Virus record (IMG/VR): IMGVR_UViG_3300006803_001784
Location: 1 to 33,212 of that record
DNA: 33,212 nucleotides
Source of the DNA: a virus
Direction: 5' to 3' (one strand)
In this document: piece by piece, positions 7,634 through 15,019 of the stretch
Layout: each line of letters starts with the position of its first letter
Position numbering within the stretch: the stretch's first letter is position 1
Program-made: the position numbers and the translations under genes
Notes under the pieces: model-generated
Told to the model about the DNA's origin: nothing
What the model saw: the letters and a program-made list of their open reading frames with translations, nothing else
The model's database searches: none

Positions 7634-7833
7634 TGGAATTTATAATACTAGATAGAGCAGAATCAGAAGCCGTAGCATCCCTTCGCATTCATGGGCGAGA
7701 GGTGATGATTCCTGCCGATTCATTCATCTATCCTCTGGTGATCTCTGAATCGATAAAAACGAAACTAGATACCGATAAACTCGATACGATCAATCAATCT
7801 GAAATAACATTTTTTCCCGAAACTGATGATTGA
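7633..7833 (+). CDS. Small protein paired with the tip gene (66 aa)
   Basis: Unknown function. The protein begins MEFIILDRAESEAVASLRI and continues HGREVMIPADSFIYPLVISES, a compact alpha/beta pattern, and has an acidic C-terminus (FFPETDD). ATG 7633 overlaps the upstream stop (TGATG, 7631-7635), and I prefer it to the in-frame TTG at 7630. The tight overlap and the shared, more GC-rich codon use with the 274-aa gene suggest the two moved together. A role as a fibre-assembly helper or second tip subunit is possible but not shown by the sequence. Confidence 0.6.
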   Translation: MEFIILDRAESEAVASLRIHGREVMIPADSFIYPLVISESIKTKLDTDKLDTINQSEITFFPETDD

Positions 7834-7846
7834 AAAAGAATACGAA

Positions 7847-7879
7847 TTTGAACCTGAAGAAGATATTTAACTATATTTG
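7847..7879 (+). promoter_or_regulatory. Bacteroidota-type promoter (TTTG-N21-TATATTTG)
   Basis: TTTG at 7847-7850 and TATATTTG at 7872-7879, with a 21-base spacer, match the -33 TTTG / -7 TAnnTTTG consensus of the Bacteroidota primary sigma factor. Transcription would begin a few bases downstream, leaving a short A/T-rich leader before the ATG at 7897. It sits in one of the few gaps between genes and would drive the small proteins, terminase, portal, scaffold and capsid genes up to the terminator at 16493. It implies that host RNA polymerase transcribes this block. Confidence 0.75.
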
Positions 7880-7896
7880 CAAATAAATTTAATAAA

Positions 7897-8151
7897 ATGA
7901 AAAAAGTAGAAAACAAAATAAGTCAAGACGAGCTAGTCAAATTGCAAGGCATTTCTAATGAAATGAATTCTTGTAAAATAAGTATATCAGACGCAGAAAT
8001 GCACAAATACAGCTTGATGGCTAGATTAGCCGGACTCCAAGATAACTTTCAAGTTATTCAAAAAGAACTTATGGATAAGTATGGCAAGGTCAGTATTAGT
8101 ATTGTAGATGGAACTATAAAAGAACCCGAAGCTGATGTCATTAATCCGTAA
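7897..8151 (+). CDS. Small conserved helical phage protein (84 aa)
   Basis: First gene after the promoter. Most of the chain is a predicted long helix or helical hairpin (QDELVKLQGISNEMNSCK, then MARLAGLQDNFQVIQKELMDK), followed by a short beta end (VSISIVDGTIKEPE). I recall similar ~80-aa proteins beside the terminase genes of Bacteroidota phages, without assigned function. It starts MKKVENKIS behind the SD-less leader AAATTTAATAAA. It overlaps the next gene by 17 bases in another frame. A structural adaptor or assembly role is conceivable but unproven. Confidence 0.7.
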   Translation: MKKVENKISQDELVKLQGISNEMNSCKISISDAEMHKYSLMARLAGLQDNFQVIQKELMDKYGKVSISIVDGTIKEPEADVINP

Positions 8152-8356
8152 AATAACCATAGGCAAAGAATACAAAGAAAATGCAATGCACTATTCGGTT
8201 GGCCAAGAAGTGTACGGTAAGCACCAAATTGTAGATATACAAGAGTCTGAAGAAAAGTATATTATTTATATACAAGACACAGAGGGTGATGTAAAGCGGT
8301 GGAAAGACTTTAATAAAAACATGTCTGTGTCCGTTGAATATAACTTAGACTATTAA
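8135..8356 (+). CDS. Small conserved beta-rich phage protein (73 aa)
   Basis: Unknown function. The pattern IRKITIGKEYKENAMHYSVG, QEVYGKHQIVDI, then YIIYIQDTEGDVKRWKDF and VSVEYNLDY indicates a small all-beta domain. I recall homologues beginning IRKISIG...AMHY in flavobacterial phages, which supports the start at 8135 over the internal ATG at 8183. The gene therefore overlaps the end of the upstream gene by 17 bases. The stop overlaps the next start (TAATG, 8354-8358), so this gene and the GroES-like protein are probably translationally coupled. Confidence 0.7.
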   Translation: MSLIRKITIGKEYKENAMHYSVGQEVYGKHQIVDIQESEEKYIIYIQDTEGDVKRWKDFNKNMSVSVEYNLDY

Positions 8357-8991
8357 TGAGAAGTGTTTTTAATTTTTTAATAAAACCCACGGGCAGTAGA
8401 TATAACAACGAAGTTAACATAGATGGTAAAAAGCTGATCACGAACACGGATATATTTGATCATAAAAGTGTTAGCAGAGAAGCCGAAGTAATATCTACAC
8501 CTCTTGCATTTAACACACCAATAGTAAAGGGTGATAAAGTAATAGTACACCACAATATATTTAGAAGGTGGCATAACATTAAAGGCGTTGAAAAAAATAG
8601 TGCTGGCTATATAGAAGAAGAATTGTATTCTTGTCAAATAGATCAAGTATATGCTTACAAGCCGTTTACAAATGGTGATCGCAAAGAACGTTGGCAGGCA
8701 TTAGAAGATTACTGTTTTGTGCAGCCAATAAAGAATAAAGACAAGTACGAGCTAAATATCGAGAATGAGCTGGTTGGTATATTGATATATTCAAATAGTG
8801 GTCTTAGTAGTAAAGGGCTTGAAGTAGGTGATTTAGTGGGCATAGGCCCTAAGAGCCAATTTGAATTTTTAATAGATGGCAAGCGTTTATATAGAGTGCG
8901 AAACCAAGATATTTCAATTAAATATGAATACGGAGGAAACGAGGAAGCATATAATCCAAGCTGGGCGGGTAGCAGTAAAAGAACTAATTAA
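8356..8991 (+). CDS. Conserved phage protein resembling two GroES-like barrels (211 aa)
   Basis: Role unknown; probably late and structural or chaperone-like. The chain divides into two halves with the same order of elements. Half one: FNFLIKPTG, then REAEVISTPLAF, then IVKGDKVIVHHNIFRRW, then an acidic turn and SCQIDQVYAY. Half two: DYCFVQPIKN, then LVGILIYSN, then LEVGDLVGIGPKSQFEFLID, then GKRLYRVRNQDISIKYE. Each half matches the GroES plan (strand, G-x-V, (V/L)-x-GD-x-V, loop, Y/L-x-V, DI end). The C-terminal GNEEAYNPSW is conserved in similar phage proteins that I recall. Its end overlaps the small terminase gene by 68 bases. The GroES-like fold is inference; the duplication needs a structure prediction. 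Confidence 0.65.
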   Translation: MRSVFNFLIKPTGSRYNNEVNIDGKKLITNTDIFDHKSVSREAEVISTPLAFNTPIVKGDKVIVHHNIFRRWHNIKGVEKNSAGYIEEELYSCQIDQVYAYKPFTNGDRKERWQALEDYCFVQPIKNKDKYELNIENELVGILIYSNSGLSSKGLEVGDLVGIGPKSQFEFLIDGKRLYRVRNQDISIKYEYGGNEEAYNPSWAGSSKRTN

Positions 8992-9202
8992 AGTTGCTGA
9001 AGAACCAATTGTAGATACAGACGAAGACGTATCCGCAGACAGACTAAAAAATGCCGCAGCAACAAAAAAGCTAGCTATATTTGATGCTTTTGAAATATTG
9101 TCTAGGATTGAGCAAGAAGATGCCGCTTTAAACGGGGTTGTACTAGAAGACAAAAATCAAGATTCGATAAGCGGCTTTGCTGAAAAAAGAGCTAAAAAAT
9201 AA
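8924..9202 (+). CDS. Probable terminase small subunit or packaging adaptor (92 aa)
   Basis: It lies immediately before the large terminase and joins it by TAATG (9200-9204), the usual place for a small terminase. The protein is a short, mostly helical chain: MNTEETRKHIIQAGRVAVKE, then an acidic turn, then the core LKNAAATKKLAIFDAFEI, then LSRIEQEDAAL and a basic end (KRAKK). The core is reminiscent of small proteins next to TerL in Bacteroidota phages. ATG 8924 follows A/T-rich TCAATTAAAT and gives a natural N-terminus, unlike the upstream in-frame ATG at 8876, which lies inside the previous gene. No clear HTH is seen, so the small-terminase name rests on position. Confidence 0.6.
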   Translation: MNTEETRKHIIQAGRVAVKELIKVAEEPIVDTDEDVSADRLKNAAATKKLAIFDAFEILSRIEQEDAALNGVVLEDKNQDSISGFAEKRAKK

Positions 9203-11430
9203 TGTATAACCAAACGTTATATAAAATAGTAGAACCTGTGAATCTTAATAGGCTTCATAGGTTAAATAAATCTAAAAGCTGGAAAAAAGGTTATAATAGT
9301 GAAGATGATATTATTTCTTTAAGTGGCACCGGTCAAATAGGAGATGTGTACGAAATATCTGGTTTAAAAATAGCTTTACCAAAAGAACCTAAAGATGTTT
9401 ACTCTAGATCTAGCGACAAACAAGAACAATATTGGAAAAGACTAGACAAGCACAAAGAGCTTGAAAAAATTAAAACAATATTTGATTGGTTAGATTGTCC
9501 AGAGCAATTTAAGTCAAAGTATCACGATTATATAGACGAAGAATTTAATAGGCGTGAAAATGGTTTTTGGTTTAAAAACAATGGGGTAAGCACATACATA
9601 ACAGGTACGCACTACATGTACTTGCAGTGGTGTAAAATAGATGTTGGAGAAGCGGAATTTAGAGAGGCTAACCGGCTGTTCTTTTTATATTGGGAGGCGT
9701 GTAAGCTAGATAATAGGTGTTACGGAATGTGCTACCTAAAAAATAGAAGATCTGGTTTTTCTTTTATGGCGTCTGGTGAAATTGTCAATCTAGCCACAAT
9801 GACGAACGATGCTAGGTTTGGTATACTATCAAAAAGTGGTAGCGACGCTAAAAAAATGTTTACAGATAAGGTTGTACCAATGTCTGTTAACCTACCCTTC
9901 TTTTTTAAGCCCATACAAGATGGTATGGATAGGCCTAAAACAGAGCTTTCTTTTAGAGTGCCAGCATCTAAGCTAACAAGACGAAAAATAGAAAGCAAAG
10001 CCAAAAGCTCTGATTTAGAAGGTCTTGATACTTCTATAGACTGGAAAAACACTGGAGACAACTCTTATGACGGTGAAAAGCTTAAGTTATTAGTACACGA
10101 TGAGTCTGGAAAATGGGAAAGACCTGATAATATACTAAACAATTGGCGAGTTACAAAAACTTGTTTAAGGTTGGGTAGCAGAATCGTAGGCAAGTGTATG
10201 ATGGGCTCTACTTCTAATGCTTTAGACAAAGGGGGCGAAAATTTTCGCAAACTGTATGATGCGTCTGACACGTTAAAGAGAAACAAGAACGGCCAAACTA
10301 AAAGCGGGCTATATAACTTGTTTATACCGATGGAGTGGAACTACGAAGGCTTTATAGATAAGTTTGGCTTGCCAGTGTTTGATACACCAGACAAACCAAA
10401 ACAAGATCCACACGGCGACGAAATAGATGTTGGGGTTATAGAACATTGGGACAACGAAGTAGAAGGTCTTAAGGGCGATCAGGACGCTTTAAATGAGTTT
10501 TATCGACAGTTTCCAAGGACGGAAGAGCACGCGTTTAGAGACGAAACTAAAAATAGCTTATTTAATTTAGCAAAAATATACGAGCAAATTGATTTTAACG
10601 GCGATTCGTATAGTTCTAATTTAATAACCCAAGGCAGCTTTCAGTGGGAAAATGGGGCTATAGACACTAAAGTTATTTTTATACCAGATAGAGGTGGTAG
10701 ATTTTATTTATCTTGGTTACCAAGTAAAGATCTTCAAAATCGAGTAATAAGTAAGAATGGAGTTAAGTGCCCAGGTAACGAGCACATAGGTGCTTTTGGT
10801 TGTGACCCTTATGATATATCTGGAACTGTAGACGGTAGAGGTTCTAATGGCGCTTTACACGGAGTAACAAAATTCTCTATGGAAGACGTGCCTACAAACC
10901 ACATTTTTTTAGAATATATAGCTAGACCACAAACTGCTGAAATATTTTTTGAAGATGTATTAATGGCGTGTGTTTTTTATGGCATGCCTATACTGGTTGA
11001 AAACAATAAACCAAGATTGCTGTATCATTTCAAAAATAGAGGTTATAGAGGATTCTCAATGAATAGACCAGATAGAGCTTGGAAAAAGCTATCTATAACA
11101 GAAAAAGAAATTGGTGGCATACCAAATTCTAGTGAAGATGTTAAGCAGGCTCATGCCGCTGCAATAGAAACCTATATAGCTAACCACGTAGGCTTAACGG
11201 AAAAAGCAGAATACGGTAGCGTTTACTTTAATAAAACGCTAAACGATTGGTCTAAATTTAATATAAATAATAGAACTAAGCATGATGCATCTATTAGTTC
11301 AGGTTTAGCTATAATGGCCTGCAATAGAAACCTGTACATGCCCGTTAAAAAGATTGGAAAAAAAGTCATTGACTTTGGATTTAAAAGATACGATAATACT
11401 GGATACACTTCAGAGTTGAAGAAAAATTAA
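9202..11430 (+). CDS. terL: Terminase large subunit, ATPase-nuclease (742 aa)
   Basis: Packaging motor that translocates DNA into the prohead and cuts concatemers. The ATPase domain has a divergent Walker A, YLKNRRSGFSFM (residues 178-189): a Lys sits upstream (K180) and the loop has GFS instead of GKS, similar to the lambda gpA type. Walker B is LKLLVHDESG (294-303, with D300 and E301). A coupling segment follows (GKCMMGSTSNALDKGG). The C-terminal nuclease domain starts at HIGAFGCDPYD (first metal Asp D535). Length and layout fit the large terminases of crAss-like and related Bacteroidota podoviruses. The start is coupled by TAATG to the preceding gene. A separate reading frame for the portal follows after 12 bases. 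Confidence 0.93.
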   Translation: MYNQTLYKIVEPVNLNRLHRLNKSKSWKKGYNSEDDIISLSGTGQIGDVYEISGLKIALPKEPKDVYSRSSDKQEQYWKRLDKHKELEKIKTIFDWLDCPEQFKSKYHDYIDEEFNRRENGFWFKNNGVSTYITGTHYMYLQWCKIDVGEAEFREANRLFFLYWEACKLDNRCYGMCYLKNRRSGFSFMASGEIVNLATMTNDARFGILSKSGSDAKKMFTDKVVPMSVNLPFFFKPIQDGMDRPKTELSFRVPASKLTRRKIESKAKSSDLEGLDTSIDWKNTGDNSYDGEKLKLLVHDESGKWERPDNILNNWRVTKTCLRLGSRIVGKCMMGSTSNALDKGGENFRKLYDASDTLKRNKNGQTKSGLYNLFIPMEWNYEGFIDKFGLPVFDTPDKPKQDPHGDEIDVGVIEHWDNEVEGLKGDQDALNEFYRQFPRTEEHAFRDETKNSLFNLAKIYEQIDFNGDSYSSNLITQGSFQWENGAIDTKVIFIPDRGGRFYLSWLPSKDLQNRVISKNGVKCPGNEHIGAFGCDPYDISGTVDGRGSNGALHGVTKFSMEDVPTNHIFLEYIARPQTAEIFFEDVLMACVFYGMPILVENNKPRLLYHFKNRGYRGFSMNRPDRAWKKLSITEKEIGGIPNSSEDVKQAHAAAIETYIANHVGLTEKAEYGSVYFNKTLNDWSKFNINNRTKHDASISSGLAIMACNRNLYMPVKKIGKKVIDFGFKRYDNTGYTSELKKN

Positions 11431-11442
11431 AATGAACATATA

Positions 11443-13839
11443 ATGCAGAACAAACCATCTAAAGGGATTTTTCCTAGTCAATCAGTGCTTGACGTAGAAA
11501 AGTCTGGAAATGAATATGGTATGAAAGTGGCAAAAGCCATAGAATCTGAGTGGTTTAGAAAAGACAACGGTAGCGACAAATACCAAGCTACTAAAGACAA
11601 CTTTCATAGATTAAGACTGTATGCTCGAGGGGAACAATCTATACAAAAATACAAAGATGAGTTAGCTATAAATGGTGACTTATCTTATTTAAATCTAGAC
11701 TGGAAGCCAGTACCTATCATACCAAAGTTTGTCGACATAGTTGTTAATGGTATGTCTGATAGAGTTTTTGATATAAAAACTTACAGCCAAGATCCAGATT
11801 CTTTAAAACAAAAAACCGATTATGTAGAGTCTATGCTAAGAGACATGAATAATCGAATATTACTTGAAAAAATTGATACAACAACTGGTATCAATATGTT
11901 CAAGAATGATCCTAAAGAATTACCACAAACAAAAGAAGAGTTATCAGTAAAGATGCAGCTTGAATACAAGCCATCCATAGAGATTGCTCAGGAAGAGGCA
12001 ATATCAAACGTGTTTGACTTAAACAAATTTGACTTAGTAAAGCGCAGGTGCGATTATGATCAAGTTGTTATAGGTATGTCATGCGCTAAAAGCACATTTA
12101 ACACCGCGGAAGGAATACGTATAGAATATGTAGATCCTGTTGATATAGTATACTCATACACTGATTCACCATATTTTGATGATCTTTACTATGTGGGCGA
12201 AGTTAAAAGAATGACTATATCTGAGCTAAAGAAGTTTTTTCCACAACTAACTAATGATGACATAAAAGAAGTTGAGGATATGGCTTACGACGGTTCTGTT
12301 TATAGATCACAAAAATATTCAGCAACAAGTCAAGACAACTTTGTAGATGTACTGTTTTTTGAATATAAAACGTTTAACAACCAAGTATATAAAATAAAAA
12401 ACACAGCATCAGGTGCTAAAAAAGCTATTGAAAAAACAGATGAGTTTAATCCACCTAAAGACGCAAAGTCTCAGTTTGAAAAAGTACAAAGATCTATAGA
12501 GGTACTATATGAGGGGGCAAAGATAGTAGGCATGGAAAAACTTCTTAAGTGGAGGTTGTCTGAAAATATGACCAGGCCTAAGTCAGATATAACTAAGGTT
12601 AATATGAGCTATTGCATAGTTGCCCCTAGAATATATCAAGGTAGACCAGAATCTTTAGTATCGAGAATGACTTCTTTTGCAGACATGGTGCAGTTAACAC
12701 ACTTGAAGTTGCAGCAAGTTATGTCAAGATTAGTTCCTGACGGTATATATATGGATGCAGATGGCCTAGCCGAAATAGACTTAGGTACCGGAACAAACTA
12801 CAACCCACAGGAGGCATTGAATATGTATTTCCAAACTGGTAGTGTTATCGGAAGGTCAATGACAGCAGATGGAGATATGAATCCAGCTAGAGTACCTATA
12901 ACTGAGTTACAAAGTGGTTCTGGTGGTGCTAAGATACAAAGCTTAATAACTACATACAATTACTACATGCAAATGCTCCGCGATGTTACTGGCCTAAACG
13001 AGGCTAGAGACGGTAGCAAACCCGATTCCAACGCATTAGTTGGTCTGCAGAAAATGGCAGCTGCAAATTCAAATACAGCCACGAAACACATATTGCAGGC
13101 TGGTTTGTACTTAACACTGCGCATGGCTGAGGTTACTTCTTTAAGATTATCAGATGCTATAGAATATTCTAATACTAGAAGCTCTTTTATAAATTCGTTA
13201 GGCAAGTTTAATGTGGCTACGCTACAAGAACTACATAGCATGCATCTTCACGACTTTGGCGTATATATAAGCTTAGCACCGGACGAAGAAGAAAAGCAAT
13301 TACTAGAAAACAACATACAAGTCGCTTTACAAAGAGACCAAATAACTCTAGATGACGTCATAGACATAAGAGAAGTTAAGAACTTAAAGTTAGCTAATCA
13401 ATTGCTAAAGCTGAGAAGAAGAAAAAAGGGTGAACAAGATAGAGCTCAACAAATGCAAAACATACAAGCTCAATCACAATCTAACGCTCAGGCCGCTCAA
13501 GCATCCGCTGAAGTTGAAATGCAAAAAGAACAAGCACTTGCTTCTACTAAGTCTCAATTGATGCAGGTTAAGCATAGTTTTGATTTAGAAAAAATGCAAA
13601 GAGAGGTTGATCTTAAAAGAGAATTAATGAGGTTTGAGTTTGAAATTAATCAAGGACTTAAACAATTAGATTTACAGGTGATTAACGGTAGAGAAGAGTA
13701 CAAGGAAGATCGTAAAGATAAAAGAACTAAAATTCAAGCTTCACAACAAAGCGAACTTATAGATCAAAGAAAAAATAACAAACCACCTAAAGACTTTGAA
13801 TCATCTGGTAATGACTTACTAGGAGGTTTTAATTTATAA
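11443..13839 (+). CDS. Portal protein (798 aa)
   Basis: Dodecameric channel at the packaging vertex. Position between terminase and scaffold is typical, as are the motifs LRLYARGEQSIQKYKDELA (N-terminal wing), RMTSFADMVQLTHLKLQQV (stem/clip), and GLNEARDGSKPDSNALVGL with NSNTATKHILQAGLYL, which I recall from portals of crAss-like and marine Bacteroidota phages. Residues about 650-798 are a Q/K/E-rich coiled coil and barrel region (AQQMQNIQAQSQSNAQAAQ, KREVDLKRE-like heptads), ending in a flexible tail (GNDLLGGFNL). A 3-codon ATG AAC ATA TAA at 11432 overlaps its start by TAATG and might serve re-initiation. The gene is full length. Confidence 0.88.
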   Translation: MQNKPSKGIFPSQSVLDVEKSGNEYGMKVAKAIESEWFRKDNGSDKYQATKDNFHRLRLYARGEQSIQKYKDELAINGDLSYLNLDWKPVPIIPKFVDIVVNGMSDRVFDIKTYSQDPDSLKQKTDYVESMLRDMNNRILLEKIDTTTGINMFKNDPKELPQTKEELSVKMQLEYKPSIEIAQEEAISNVFDLNKFDLVKRRCDYDQVVIGMSCAKSTFNTAEGIRIEYVDPVDIVYSYTDSPYFDDLYYVGEVKRMTISELKKFFPQLTNDDIKEVEDMAYDGSVYRSQKYSATSQDNFVDVLFFEYKTFNNQVYKIKNTASGAKKAIEKTDEFNPPKDAKSQFEKVQRSIEVLYEGAKIVGMEKLLKWRLSENMTRPKSDITKVNMSYCIVAPRIYQGRPESLVSRMTSFADMVQLTHLKLQQVMSRLVPDGIYMDADGLAEIDLGTGTNYNPQEALNMYFQTGSVIGRSMTADGDMNPARVPITELQSGSGGAKIQSLITTYNYYMQMLRDVTGLNEARDGSKPDSNALVGLQKMAAANSNTATKHILQAGLYLTLRMAEVTSLRLSDAIEYSNTRSSFINSLGKFNVATLQELHSMHLHDFGVYISLAPDEEEKQLLENNIQVALQRDQITLDDVIDIREVKNLKLANQLLKLRRRKKGEQDRAQQMQNIQAQSQSNAQAAQASAEVEMQKEQALASTKSQLMQVKHSFDLEKMQREVDLKRELMRFEFEINQGLKQLDLQVINGREEYKEDRKDKRTKIQASQQSELIDQRKNNKPPKDFESSGNDLLGGFNL

Positions 13840-13861
13840 ACCAAATTTTTTATATTATATT

Positions 13862-15007
13862 ATGGATAACGAAGAAAACACAGAAGTAGTAGAAAACACG
13901 GAGCCAACACAGGTAGAACAAGTTGACGTGCAAGAAGTTGAGCCAAATAAAGTTACAACTAAAACCGAAGACGGTTATAAAATAGATTTAGCAAAAATAA
14001 ATAACGAAGAAAATGTACGGATCAAAGAAGAAGCCAACAACGAAGAAAACACCGAAAAAGAAGAAGCCAACGAAGGAGAAGACCAAAAAGTATTAGAAGA
14101 AATTACAGACGAAGTTGTTGAGCTTGTTGAAGAGGTAACAAAAGAGGCTGTAGTAAAAGAAATACAAGAGAATAGCATAGATCTACCGGAGAACATACAG
14201 AAAGTCGTTGAGTTTATGAACGAGACTGGTGGAACTCTAGATGACTATGTTAGATTAAACGCAGATTATAGCAACGTAGATGGTGATTCACTACTACGTG
14301 AGTATTATAAACAAACTAAGTCACACTTATCTAATGAAGAAATAGACTTCTTAATTGAAGACAAATTTTCTTTTGACGAAGAGTTTGATGAAGAAAGAGA
14401 TGTACGCCGAAAAAAACTAGCTCACAAAGAAGCTGTTTCAGAGGCTCAAGGGTTTCTTAATTCGCTTAAAGACAAATATTACGATGAAGTCAAGTTGGGT
14501 TCAAAGTTAAGTCCAGAGCAAAAAGAAGCAGTTGAGTTTTACAACCAGCATCAAGAGCAAGTTAAAAGCGGTAAAGAACTATCATCTCGCCAAAAGGAAC
14601 ATTTTGACAACGTAACGAATAATCTTTTTAACGAACAATTCAAAGGTTTTGAATTTGAAGTAGGAGAAAAGAAGTATCGATACAACGTTAAAGATGTTGA
14701 TAGCGTTAAGCAAACACAAAGTGATTTATTAAATGTATTCAGTGAGTACATTAAAGATAACGTATTAGCAGACGCTAAAGGTTATCATAAAGCCCTTTTT
14801 GCTGCTAGCAATCCCGATGGTTTAGCCAATCATTTTTATGAGCAAGGTAAAGCAGATGCAGTGCGACAAATGACGTCAGAGGCCAAAAACATTAATGTTA
14901 ATGGTAGAAAATCTGATCCAGGAGTTATAAATGCAAATGGTACCAAGGTCAGAGTAATGGATGGTGATAACAGTTCTAAATTGAAAATAAAACTTAAAAA
15001 TTACTAA
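13862..15007 (+). CDS. Acidic scaffold / capsid assembly protein (381 aa)
   Basis: It lies between portal and major capsid protein, where scaffolds sit. Residues 1-110 are disordered and highly acidic (Glu/Val/Asn-rich). Residues about 115-165 hold a conserved core (ENIQKVVEFMNETGGTLDDY, VRLNADYSNVDGDSLLREYY). A helical part follows (EEIDFLIEDKFSFDEEFDEE; VKLGSKLSPEQKEAVEFYN). The C-terminus is basic (SSKLKIKLKNY), the typical capsid-binding end of a scaffold. A charge-divided, helical, disordered-N-terminus protein fits this role well. The leader (TTTTTTATATTATATT) is AT-only. No protease gene is adjacent, so removal from the head may be by exit rather than cleavage. Confidence 0.75.
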   Translation: MDNEENTEVVENTEPTQVEQVDVQEVEPNKVTTKTEDGYKIDLAKINNEENVRIKEEANNEENTEKEEANEGEDQKVLEEITDEVVELVEEVTKEAVVKEIQENSIDLPENIQKVVEFMNETGGTLDDYVRLNADYSNVDGDSLLREYYKQTKSHLSNEEIDFLIEDKFSFDEEFDEERDVRRKKLAHKEAVSEAQGFLNSLKDKYYDEVKLGSKLSPEQKEAVEFYNQHQEQVKSGKELSSRQKEHFDNVTNNLFNEQFKGFEFEVGEKKYRYNVKDVDSVKQTQSDLLNVFSEYIKDNVLADAKGYHKALFAASNPDGLANHFYEQGKADAVRQMTSEAKNINVNGRKSDPGVINANGTKVRVMDGDNSSKLKIKLKNY

Positions 15008-15019
15008 AACATATAAAAA

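Noticed and set aside
7826-7870. 14-codon frame (MIEKEYEFEPEEDI) between the tip gene and the promoter
   Set aside because: It overlaps the promoter -33 box and is too short to support; it could be a decayed C-terminus of the 66-aa gene, but nothing proves it.
8876-8923. Earlier start for the probable small terminase
   Set aside because: This start lies deep within the upstream gene and adds an unlikely 16-residue extension; the ATG at 8924 has the A/T-rich leader seen elsewhere.
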